Below are positions 17,140 to 25,320 of a stretch of DNA of 64,000 bases, piece after piece. A program made the translations under genes and the position numbers. The stretch comes from Cytophagales bacterium (lineage in GTDB: Bacteria > Bacteroidota > Bacteroidia > Cytophagales > Cyclobacteriaceae). The stretch covers positions 1 through 64,000 of the forward strand of contig JAKSDQ010000180.1 of NCBI GenBank assembly GCA_022360015.1, read 5' to 3'. Below the pieces are notes generated by a model. It saw only the letters and a program-made list of their open reading frames with translations, was not told the DNA's origin and ran no database searches. How positions within the stretch are numbered: position 1 is the stretch's first letter; each line of letters starts with the position of its first letter.

Positions 17140-17940
17140 TCATATCAATCCTTTATTAAAGGCGTAATTAACCAAATTGATGGTTTTATGCACCCCTAGT
17201 TTATCCACTATATTTCTCCTGTGTGAGTTGACTGTATGCGGACTGATCGACAAGTCCCGTGCGATGGATTTGCTGCTGTATCCTCGGGCTATCAAACCCA
17301 GGATCTGTCTTTCCCGGTCACTTAAGGTCACATGTTCATCCGTTTTGTCAACCCGGTAACTTAAAAATGTTTGTTCATCTTCAGTTCCGGCAATGGTTAA
17401 GGTCACCTCATTGCCTTTGTGCCAATGAGAAATATCTGTACAAATACCTACCATGTGCACGACATTACCCATTTTATCCTGATTCAATATACCTTTTTGT
17501 AACAGAATACGGACATACTCCCGATTGTGCTTTCGTACCCTGAAATCCAGGCTAACCTTATATTTCTTTCTCAAACCGGGCTTAACACTCCGTATATAAT
17601 TCCATGACTTTTTAGCCAAACTAATAACCGGCTTACGGTCTTCGGGATGGATGGCATCATAAACCTCCCCCCTACCCAATTGCATTAGCTGTTTCTCACT
17701 ATAGCCCAAAACCTTGTCGATGTTTTTGCTGATAAAATGATAACTTCCACGATAGCAGTCATATATGTAGGTAAAGTAAGGTCCTATGCCCAGTACACTG
17801 TCGAGGGCATAGTTGGGATACAAGAATGAGATGTATTCCGGTAAGTTGGGATCAAATGGCTGATTGTGCCAGAAAAGCCCGGTTTCTCTGTTATCCGGTG
17901 CATTCCCGGATTCCAGTAACTTGTTTGCAATGAATCCCAT
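17140..17940 (-). CDS. PAS-LuxR transcriptional regulator
   Basis: 266 residues. A PAS-like sensor domain covers about 45-175 (HFISKNIDKVLGYSEKQLM, IHPEDRKPVI, then MVGICTDISHW at its end, a PAC-like strand). A LuxR-type HTH follows at about 205-266 (LSDRERQILGLIARGYSSKS, HTVNSHRRNIVDKLGV). There is no receiver domain, so it probably senses a ligand or redox state through PAS rather than by phosphorylation. It converges with the lactonase gene. Regulated genes are unknown. Confidence 0.88.
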   Translation of the reverse strand: MGFIANKLLESGNAPDNRETGLFWHNQPFDPNLPEYISFLYPNYALDSVLGIGPYFTYIYDCYRGSYHFISKNIDKVLGYSEKQLMQLGRGEVYDAIHPEDRKPVISLAKKSWNYIRSVKPGLRKKYKVSLDFRVRKHNREYVRILLQKGILNQDKMGNVVHMVGICTDISHWHKGNEVTLTIAGTEDEQTFLSYRVDKTDEHVTLSDRERQILGLIARGYSSKSIARDLSISPHTVNSHRRNIVDKLGVHKTINLVNYAFNKGLI

Positions 17941-18314
17941 GATATAAACTGGTTAACTAATCTCCCTGTGATGGTTGAAACCTTTACGAAACCACCAAGG
18001 CGTTCCAAAAATGATTTCGTTGTTACAATAAAACTTCCTTTTATTAATCGGGGGTGAAAGAGATATACACCCTCAAGCGCATTTTAATGCCTCCTTGCCA
18101 AGCTTTCATTCCATCCTTTGCCTGAACACCTTATTCTCCATAACCGACTTCTTCCCTATTTACCTTAAACAATTATTCAGTATATGCATTAACCAGGCAA
18201 AATTCAAGTGATTAGGGAGTATTACTGTCAAATTAACCATGAAAGGGTGAAAGAAAAACCCTGACCAATGAACAGGTTTTCCAAAAACTCGACAACGCAA
18301 TAAATATTTTTTTA
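17941..18314. other. intergenic, no gene seen
   Basis: About 374 bases between the PAS-LuxR gene and the outer-membrane protein gene, both on the minus strand. It holds the promoter of the regulator but no element stands out; no coding frame is credible. Confidence 0.35.
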
Positions 18315-18992
18315 TCAAAAAGTAAAACCAACCGATACCTTGGCAACCCGGTTATGGACGTCAAAACGGTTTTGATCATCCAGCGACGTCAAACCAAAAT
18401 CGTAGCTCGCATTGATATGCAGTCCATTGGCAAATTGGTAACCAAGCCCGGCAGTCAAACCAACGTCGAATTTTCTAAAACCTTCATCGATGTCCAGTAC
18501 CTCGTTGAGTACATTAAACCCGAGGGCACCAGCCTCAACATTTAACCTGTTGGAGACAAGGTAAGATACCTGTGGGCCACCAAAAAGATTTACTCCTTCA
18601 CCAACATAAAATCTGGCCATCAACGGCATGTCAATATAATGGGCCCTGTTGGTTACGGTAGCATTGACATTCAATAAGTCAAATATACCAGGCAGGTTTT
18701 CCGGAAGCCTGCCCTCTACCCTGATGCCTTTCCGGGAATATAACAAAGCAGGCTCAATCACAAGCCGGTTGCCTACAGGAATTTCCAGGTAAGAACCCAC
18801 ATGAAATCCGGTATTGGATCTGGTGTCAAACACTTCGGTGAGTGATACTACGTCCTCAATGGTTGCAGCAGCATCACCGGCCCAGTCAGAGACATTCAGG
18901 CCGGCTCTGAACCCATATTTTATCTCCTGGGCCTGTAATTTTGGTAAAAATAACATAGTGGATATGACCGTGGCAAATAATATCTTTTTCAT
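18315..18992 (-). CDS. outer-membrane beta-barrel protein (PorT family)
   Basis: 225 residues with a signal peptide (cleaved after KLQAQ, about 22). The mature part begins IKYGFRAGLNVSDWAG, the hallmark of the PorT/'outer membrane protein beta-barrel' family, and continues as alternating amphipathic strands (GFHVGSYLEIPVG, LVIEPALLYSRKGI) to a terminal aromatic residue (SVGFTF), as needed for BAM-mediated insertion. Function beyond membrane location cannot be told; these proteins are abundant in Bacteroidota. Confidence 0.88.
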   Translation of the reverse strand: MKKILFATVISTMLFLPKLQAQEIKYGFRAGLNVSDWAGDAAATIEDVVSLTEVFDTRSNTGFHVGSYLEIPVGNRLVIEPALLYSRKGIRVEGRLPENLPGIFDLLNVNATVTNRAHYIDMPLMARFYVGEGVNLFGGPQVSYLVSNRLNVEAGALGFNVLNEVLDIDEGFRKFDVGLTAGLGYQFANGLHINASYDFGLTSLDDQNRFDVHNRVAKVSVGFTF

Positions 18993-19439
18993 TGCTTCAA
19001 GGTTAATTTTGATTTAGTTTTTTTGTTTCTTTTTTGCCTCTCATACAAAAAAACCGTGCCAATATTTTTTTCAAATGTGATTTTTTTTGACAGCAAGTGG
19101 AAAAATATTGATTATAAAAAATTGATAGTCAGATATTTAATATTATAAAATAACTCATCAGAAAGTGGAGGTTATTACTCATTAATGACTATTTCTTCAC
19201 CATGCACAGGATTTTTTATGCCCTTAAAAAAGGCAGGTTCCGGTATTGTTAGAATGCTAATATTTTTTTTAGAATTTCTTAAATATTGGGTTTTTACTAA
19301 AATAACCGGAGATAAATTAAAAGATCATATATTTTCAGCGCCCCTCTTTCTTTTTAGTCAGGTTTATGTAAAATTTGTACTAAACGGATGGCAATTATTG
19401 CTAAGTTGATCGGACTGATAGTTCTTAAATAATAGGTTA
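18993..19439. other. intergenic, AT-rich
   Basis: About 447 AT-rich bases. A 74-codon frame at 19185-19409 has no support. The region contains the promoter of the minus-strand outer-membrane protein gene and of the small plus-strand gene at 19440. Confidence 0.35.
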
Positions 19440-19562
19440 ATGAAAAAAATTTTACAGATTACCATCGCGTTTTTGTGTTTTAATATTGCCTGCTTGGCAG
19501 ATAGAGGAATGGAAGATTTTACATATGAAAACAAGCAGGAAATCAGGTGCGTTTTTAAATAA
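19440..19562 (+). CDS. small secreted peptide, hypothetical
   Basis: A 40-residue frame with ATG 19440: MKKILQITIAFLCFNIACLA is a classic signal peptide, followed by only ~20 mostly acidic residues (DRGMEDFTYENKQEIRCVFK). A strong terminator follows 36 bases later, which supports a real short transcript. A lipobox-like ACLA or NIAC could make it a lipoprotein (Cys 18). No family is recognised. It could also be the 5' stub of a decayed gene. Confidence 0.4.
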   Translation: MKKILQITIAFLCFNIACLADRGMEDFTYENKQEIRCVFK

Positions 19563-19597
19563 TTATTTCTCATACTTTTATTCTCATAGTTGCCATT

Positions 19598-19626
19598 AAG
19601 CCTTTCACTAAGAAAGGCTTTTTTTA
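19598..19626 (+). terminator. rho-independent terminator
   Basis: AAGCCTTTC (19598-19606) and GAAAGGCTT (19612-19620) form a perfect 9-bp stem with a 5-base loop followed by TTTTT. The minus-strand reading also has an A/T run, so it may act in both directions. Confidence 0.85.
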
Positions 19627-19730
19627 TAAAAACAGGATTGAAAACCGGCTGACCTGATCAATCAATTAAGAGGGGACATTGTATAACTTTAGGGCATACG
19701 ACGACTGGTAACAGTCACTAAATAAGCCGT

Positions 19731-21590
19731 TTAATCGAGCTCAAATTCTTCCTGCCAATTCGTGTCGTCTTTGATTTTTTCCTGTTCTTTTTTATCAAAC
19801 AAGTAATTCCCCAACACCAGATAATCCATTTCAGTGCGCATGAAGCAGCGATATCCATCTTCAGGACTACATACGATAGGTTCACCACGCACGTTAAAGC
19901 TGGTGTTTACCAGGAGTCCATAGCCAGTCTTTTGTTTGAATTTGTTAATTAAATGCCAATATCTGGGGTTAACTTCCCGGTTGACACTCTGAACACGTGC
20001 TGAGTAGTCTATATGGGTAATCGATGGAATATCCGAACGCAGATGATAGAGCCTGTCATACATTTCCAGGTCATTGTAGCCTTCTGGTTCGGGATTTTTT
20101 CTGGCTTCGTTCACCGGAACCACCAGGAGCATGTAGGGCGATTGTCTGTCCAGTTCAAAATATTCCTGAATTTCCTCTTCTATCACTGACGGGGCAAAGG
20201 GCCTGAAGCCTTCGCGGTATTTTATTTTCAGGTTCATTTTTTTCTGCATCTCAGGATTTCTTGCATCTCCTATGATACTTCTGTTTCCCAAAGCCCGGGG
20301 TCCATATTCCATTCGCCCCTGGAACCAGCCCACTACGTTGCCCTCGGCCAGGATATCGGATATCTTATCATACAATTGATCATCGCTTTCAAAATAGTGA
20401 AACCTGGCGTTATTCCTTCTGGCCACCTTTACAATGTCACTGTCCGAAAATTCAGGTCCTAAATAGGCGCCTTTCATCGCATCTTTACCCGTCACTATTT
20501 TTCTTTCTTTTCCCATCCAGATATGCCAGGCCGCGTAAGCAGCCCCCAGTGCGCCGCCTGCATCACCGGCAGCAGGCTGTATCCAGATATCATCAAAAAT
20601 TCCGGATTTCAGCAGTTTGCCATTAGAGACACAATTCAGGGCTACGCCCCCTGCCAGCACAATGTTTTTGGCTTTGGTCAGCTCCTGGGTGGTATTAGAC
20701 AACCTGAGTACTACTTCCTCTGTAATCATCTGGATAGCCAGGGCCAGATTCATGTATTCCCCGGTCAGGGTCGACTCGGGTTTACGTATGGGAATTCCGA
20801 GAATTTGCTCCCATTTTTTATCTTTGGCCATCTTCAGTCCTGTGGCAAAATCATAGTATTCCATGTTAAGCAAGATAGACCCGTCTTCCTTTATATCTAC
20901 AAGGTTTTCCAGGATTTTCCGCTTAAAATCCTTGGTCTGTTCCGCCTTGGGATTGCCATAAGGCGCCAGTCCCATCAATTTATACTCCCCGCTGTTCACC
21001 TTGAAGCCACAGTAATAGGTAAAGGCCGAGTACAATAACCCAAGTGAATGGGGAAAATCCAACTCCCTTAATATTTTAATATCCTTTCCCTTCCCGTAGC
21101 CAATAGTAGTAGTGGCCCATTCACCCACACCATCCAGCGTAAGGATTGCCGCCTCCTCATAAGGCGATGGATAGAATGCACTGGCAGCATGGGAAAGGTG
21201 ATGCTCAGGAAACAATACACGGACTTTTCCATCCCCAAGTTTGGCAAGTTCCTCGTTGAGCATCTTCTTCATGAAAAGCTTTTCTTTGATCCATACCGGC
21301 ATGGCTGATAAAAAACTCACCAGGCCTTTTGGGACAAAGGAATGGTAGGTTTCCAGCAGCCGCTCAAATTTAATGTAAGGCTTATCATAAAATGCGACAG
21401 CAGTAAGGTCATTATAGGCGATACCTGCCTCTTCCAACACATATTTGGCGGCATTAAGCGGGAATGAGGGATCGTGCTTTTTACGGGTAAACCGTTCCTC
21501 ATGGGCAGCCGCAATGATTTCCCCATCCACAAGAATAGCCGCAGCACTATCATGATAATATGCTGAAATGCCTAATATTGCTTCTGGCAT
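19731..21590 (-). CDS. O-carbamoyltransferase, NodU/CmcH (SxtI-like) family
   Basis: 619 residues, full length. The N-terminal ASKHA-type domain starts AILGISAYYHDSAAAILVDG and includes the metal-binding HHLSHAASAF (about residue 130) and LTLDGVGEWATT. The C-terminal part has VAGWFQGRMEYGPRALGNRS-like residues and GFRPFAPSV. These enzymes move a carbamoyl group from carbamoyl phosphate, through carbamoyl-adenylate, to a hydroxyl of a sugar or natural product. It is the last of three minus-strand genes (SxtJ-like, DUF5989, this one) with 13- to 14-base gaps, so they are one operon. No biosynthetic genes for an acceptor lie nearby; an envelope glycan is a possible target. Confidence 0.93.
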   Translation of the reverse strand: MPEAILGISAYYHDSAAAILVDGEIIAAAHEERFTRKKHDPSFPLNAAKYVLEEAGIAYNDLTAVAFYDKPYIKFERLLETYHSFVPKGLVSFLSAMPVWIKEKLFMKKMLNEELAKLGDGKVRVLFPEHHLSHAASAFYPSPYEEAAILTLDGVGEWATTTIGYGKGKDIKILRELDFPHSLGLLYSAFTYYCGFKVNSGEYKLMGLAPYGNPKAEQTKDFKRKILENLVDIKEDGSILLNMEYYDFATGLKMAKDKKWEQILGIPIRKPESTLTGEYMNLALAIQMITEEVVLRLSNTTQELTKAKNIVLAGGVALNCVSNGKLLKSGIFDDIWIQPAAGDAGGALGAAYAAWHIWMGKERKIVTGKDAMKGAYLGPEFSDSDIVKVARRNNARFHYFESDDQLYDKISDILAEGNVVGWFQGRMEYGPRALGNRSIIGDARNPEMQKKMNLKIKYREGFRPFAPSVIEEEIQEYFELDRQSPYMLLVVPVNEARKNPEPEGYNDLEMYDRLYHLRSDIPSITHIDYSARVQSVNREVNPRYWHLINKFKQKTGYGLLVNTSFNVRGEPIVCSPEDGYRCFMRTEMDYLVLGNYLFDKKEQEKIKDDTNWQEEFELD

Positions 21591-21603
21591 AAATAAATAT
21601 CAG

Positions 21604-21753
21604 TTAAAACAATGTATATATAAAGGGGGCTATGGCCGAACCACTCGTAAAAACAATCAAAACACCAAACAAAAGAAGGATTACTATCAAAGGTAGTAAC
21701 CAGAACTTTTTTCTCTCTTTCAAGAACCCCCATAAGTCTTTTAGAAATTCCAT
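21604..21753 (-). CDS. DUF5989 small membrane protein (SxtK-like)
   Basis: 49 residues: a charged N-terminus (MEFLKDLWGFLKERKKFW) and one transmembrane helix (LLPLIVILLLFGVLIVF). The length, the start MxFLxxLWxFLxxRKKxW and the place between an SxtJ-like gene and a carbamoyltransferase gene match the DUF5989 family, which repeatedly accompanies these enzymes (SxtK in saxitoxin clusters). It probably helps to hold the carbamoyltransferase at the inner membrane; that role is inferred. Confidence 0.88.
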   Translation of the reverse strand: MEFLKDLWGFLKERKKFWLLPLIVILLLFGVLIVFTSGSAIAPFIYTLF

Positions 21754-21767
21754 ATGTCTATTAATAT

Positions 21768-22175
21768 TTAATAAGGTTTTTCAAGATCTTTGGCTGTAAA
21801 AGTATGGTTCCTTACCTTCATAACCGATTGGTCGTTCTTTTTCCACGGTTTGAGTTTCATGGGATCTTTTCCTGCTATCTTTCTCAGAAAACCAATGGGA
21901 ACAACCACTACAAAAAACACAATAGTTAGAATGACCTTTGACATCACCGCCCCCAGAATGTTTGATAAGCCGAACCATAGGATGGCCACAGGATAGTAGA
22001 TTTTAGGAATAATCATATTTATCAACAACGCAAATATTGCTGTATGATAAAATAACGTATTTTCCAAAAAATAGCCAACCAAAAGCAAAATCAGCACCAT
22101 CGCCATACCTGTATCTTTGCACTGATCCTTGCTTATGTTTGTATCAAATAAAGGAGCTTTATTTGTAGCTGCCAT
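21768..22175 (-). CDS. SxtJ family membrane protein
   Basis: 135 residues with about three transmembrane segments (MAMVLILLLVGYFL; TAIFALLINMII; VILTIVFFVVVVPIGFL) and a basic C-terminal tail (KLKPWKKNDQ). It fits the SxtJ family found beside NodU-type carbamoyltransferases. It is the first gene of the three-gene operon. Its function is not known; the constant pairing suggests that it anchors or assists carbamoyl transfer at the membrane. Confidence 0.85.
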   Translation of the reverse strand: MAATNKAPLFDTNISKDQCKDTGMAMVLILLLVGYFLENTLFYHTAIFALLINMIIPKIYYPVAILWFGLSNILGAVMSKVILTIVFFVVVVPIGFLRKIAGKDPMKLKPWKKNDQSVMKVRNHTFTAKDLEKPY

Positions 22176-22369
22176 ATTTTATGTAAAATAAAATGAGTTT
22201 AGTTACCAGCCCATTCAATGCTGATAAAAGATAGATGAAAAAATATCCTGACTACAGGAAGACAAAGAAATAAAAATAAATTCGTTTAGACAAGAAAATT
22301 TAATTATTTTAATTTTAAATATTATATTTTGAAGATGATTGGACGTAACCAAATGCCTGGAATTTCTGG

Positions 22370-22396
22370 AAAAACCATGACAGTGGCACTGTCAAA
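22370..22396 (-). terminator. probable terminator after addB
   Basis: GACAGTG-G-CACTGTC (22379-22393) is a perfect 7-bp inverted repeat. On the minus strand it is followed by ATGGTTTTTCC, a short U run. It lies 10 bases beyond the addB stop. The loop is very small, so an operator-like palindrome is the alternative. Confidence 0.45.
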
Positions 22397-22402
22397 CCTG
22401 AT

Positions 22403-25300
22403 TTATCTGTGGCAAATGCCTGTATAGGGGCATGTAGCGCAAACTTTCAGGTCTTCGGTTTGATCAAAATTGTTTTCTACATCAAAAATTTCTTCCAATA
22501 TACCGGTAAGGCCCTGCCTAAAAGCCGCTAAAACCGGTCTGGCGTCGTTCAGTGATAAATACTTATTTTTACTGCCGGGTTCCTTTACTTTCAGCCTGAT
22601 GTCAAACTCATCGGCAAACATCTCCTTGCTGTTAAAGATGCCAGGCATTACCGGAAGATTATTTCCTGGTCGAGCCTCCGTAAACAACAGGCTGTAAAAT
22701 AATGTTTGCATGGCGGCCTTGTTACGTTTCTCATGATGCCGGTCAAACAGGCTGGGAATATCTTCAATACGCTTGTCATCCCTGCCCGTTTTGTAGTCGA
22801 TCACCCGTACCACCCCTTCTTTGTTGTCAATGCGGTCTATGACGCCTTTCAATCCTATAAAATGCCGTTTTCCACGGATGACAACAGGCAGGTCAGTATG
22901 GTAACCTTCCTCCTCATCAGCCTCCAGGCCAATAATTTCAAACGGGGCATATGGGCGGTCGTTTTCCAATATTTTTCCTGCAAATTTCCTCACCATGGCC
23001 TTTGCCAGGATGTTTCGTCCCTCGAAGCTAAATTTTTTATGACGCGGTATTTGATACTGCTTACGGAAAGCGGCGACGATTGCTTCTTCCAGTGCGGTAT
23101 TCAGGAAATCAAAATCCTCGGTAGTGACGGAGGTTTTGTGACGGGTTTCTATAAACCTTTTGTAGAGAAACTCCATAGTATTATGCAGAAGGTTACCGAA
23201 TACCTTAGGGTCTACCTCGTCTTCCAGCTTTTCAGGTTCCCTGATCCGGGCGATGTGGCGCAAATAAAACTTTAGCCGGCAATCCAGATAGGTATTAACA
23301 GCCGAGGGGGTAAGTCTATGTGAAAACTCCGATTGACTTGTCATAAATCTGCGTAACTCCCTTTCCACCGTGTCGGACTTAGTGATGGTGATGGCTTCAG
23401 GTACAGGCAGCTTTACACCGTTGTTGAGTACATAATTTTTGATTTTGAAATCTGTTTCGAATAATAGTTGTTGCAAAAACCGGCTCATTTCACCGCCTGT
23501 GTTAATGCCGCTTTGAGTGTTATAGTAAAGGTGAATATTTTTGGCTTTTTGCAGCAGGCGATAAAACAAATAAGCGTAAATGGCGTCGAGATGATCGTAA
23601 GTGGGGAGTTCAAAGGCCCTGCGCAAATTGTAAGGTATAAAGGAATGCTGATTGGTCGCTGCCGGAAAGGCTCCCTCATTCATGGAGAGGATAAAAACAT
23701 TTTCAAAATCCAGATTGCGGCTTTCCAATACTCCCATGATTTGCAAACCGCGCAATGGTTCACCACTAAAGGGAAGCCGCAGGGATTGAACCATTTGCCT
23801 GAATAATCGCAAAAAGGCCTTTAAGGCAAGCGTTATTCGTTGCTCACGGGTAATTTCCTGCAGGCGTTTAAGTTGGGTAAAAAACTGATAAATATATTCC
23901 CGCTCCAGGGCGTGTCCGTCACTTTCTCGTTGCTCCGAATTTATAACCATCAGGATATCTAAAAGGTAGGTAAAGATCTCATTACCTTTCTCAAGGGTTT
24001 TGAAGACCAAAGGATACAATACCCTGTCAAATTCAAGTGTGGTTAGCTCAATGAATATTTTATTGTTTTTTTCGATATCAATTATGTTTCGCTCTGCCAG
24101 TGGCAGGTCAAAATTCCTGACATAGGGATGTTTCAGAATGGCCAGTACCTGGCGGTAGGGAAAGTATACTTCGCCGGATGATGTTTGCCTGAGGTTGATC
24201 TGCATCTCCAGTAAATGCTCAAACAAGCTGTACAAAGGGGTGTTTCTCAAAGGAAAACCCATGGTCACGTTTATCTTTGTGATGTCCTCCGGCAAAGAAT
24301 GAAGCACCGGAAACAACATGTGCTCTTCCGGCAAAATGATAACGGAGTTTTCATATTGTTTGGGGTCATTAAAAGCCTCCCTCAAATGCTGTCCCAACAC
24401 CTTGGCCTGCCCCACCGACATAGATACACCGGTGATGGTGATGTTTTTGTTTTCCGGCTGCTTGAAGTGGTCAGGTAACGGGGGGGGAAAGCTTTTTGCA
24501 AAAACGGATTTCTTGCCATACTCCCTGAAAAACATACCTGCTTCCTGATTTTCATCATTCACATAATAAGCATCAACATCCCAGTATACCTCGGCTTTGC
24601 CTTCTTCCAAAAACCAGGAAATTATCTTTTCCTCCGATTTGGTCAGGGCATTAAACCCGGCAAATATAACTTTGTTATGGTTAGTTTTTAGCGCGTTTTC
24701 ATTGATTTTATCGACTACATCGCGATAAATCATACCCATGTGTCCCACGCTTTCGTCTTTTAGTTGCCGGGTAAACTGATCATAGAGATCAAATAGAATT
24801 TCCCATATCCTGAGAAAATTTTCCTTCTCTTCAGAAGGCCGGTCATCGAAATTATGCCAGAATGCCCGGATAATCTTTTTTTGTTCCACAGTCAGATAAT
24901 CAAACACGTGGTCCAGTTCCTTCAGCCTGCTCAGGTTGACATAAAGGTTTTTTGCATTAACCAGGTATTTATCGATGTCATCAAAATCCTTCAACAGCAT
25001 TTCCCCCCAATAAAAAAAGCGATCGAATTCCTCTTTTTGAGGGCTGATTTTTTTGTAGATACTATAAAGCTTAAATACGAGTGAAAGTTTATCCAAAGGT
25101 TGAATAGCCGACAAAGGCCTTACAAAATCCTCCAGGCTCATGATGGCTGGGGACCAGACAGGTTTTTCCAGGTTTTCAGCTAAATATTTACGGAAAAACA
25201 GCCCGGCCCGGCGGTTAGGAAATACAATCGTTACCTGGTCAAGGTCAGCGCCATGATCCAGGTACACTTTTTCTGCCAGTTCTTGTAAAAAAGCTTTCAA
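22403..25300 (-). CDS. addB: AddB-like nuclease/inactive helicase subunit
   Basis: 965 residues. The N-terminal half is helicase-like without a Walker A motif (VTIVFPNRRAGLFFRKYL takes its place), as usual for AddB of Bacteroidota. The C-terminal part is a PD-(D/E)XK nuclease: GVIDRIDNKEGVVRVIDYKT. Four cysteines, C674 (YLDCRLKF) and C954/C957/C963 (CATCPYTGIC), match the iron-sulfur 'staple' that closes the AddB nuclease domain. With AddA it resects double-strand breaks for RecA loading. The gene starts 20 bases after addA ends, so they form one operon. Confidence 0.9.
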   Translation of the reverse strand: MKAFLQELAEKVYLDHGADLDQVTIVFPNRRAGLFFRKYLAENLEKPVWSPAIMSLEDFVRPLSAIQPLDKLSLVFKLYSIYKKISPQKEEFDRFFYWGEMLLKDFDDIDKYLVNAKNLYVNLSRLKELDHVFDYLTVEQKKIIRAFWHNFDDRPSEEKENFLRIWEILFDLYDQFTRQLKDESVGHMGMIYRDVVDKINENALKTNHNKVIFAGFNALTKSEEKIISWFLEEGKAEVYWDVDAYYVNDENQEAGMFFREYGKKSVFAKSFPPPLPDHFKQPENKNITITGVSMSVGQAKVLGQHLREAFNDPKQYENSVIILPEEHMLFPVLHSLPEDITKINVTMGFPLRNTPLYSLFEHLLEMQINLRQTSSGEVYFPYRQVLAILKHPYVRNFDLPLAERNIIDIEKNNKIFIELTTLEFDRVLYPLVFKTLEKGNEIFTYLLDILMVINSEQRESDGHALEREYIYQFFTQLKRLQEITREQRITLALKAFLRLFRQMVQSLRLPFSGEPLRGLQIMGVLESRNLDFENVFILSMNEGAFPAATNQHSFIPYNLRRAFELPTYDHLDAIYAYLFYRLLQKAKNIHLYYNTQSGINTGGEMSRFLQQLLFETDFKIKNYVLNNGVKLPVPEAITITKSDTVERELRRFMTSQSEFSHRLTPSAVNTYLDCRLKFYLRHIARIREPEKLEDEVDPKVFGNLLHNTMEFLYKRFIETRHKTSVTTEDFDFLNTALEEAIVAAFRKQYQIPRHKKFSFEGRNILAKAMVRKFAGKILENDRPYAPFEIIGLEADEEEGYHTDLPVVIRGKRHFIGLKGVIDRIDNKEGVVRVIDYKTGRDDKRIEDIPSLFDRHHEKRNKAAMQTLFYSLLFTEARPGNNLPVMPGIFNSKEMFADEFDIRLKVKEPGSKNKYLSLNDARPVLAAFRQGLTGILEEIFDVENNFDQTEDLKVCATCPYTGICHR

Positions 25301-25320
25301 TACTATTCGCTTTAGTTAAA

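Noticed and set aside
19185..19409. 74-codon plus-strand frame
   Set aside because: AT-rich, no homology recognised, no ribosome-binding site; better seen as intergenic.
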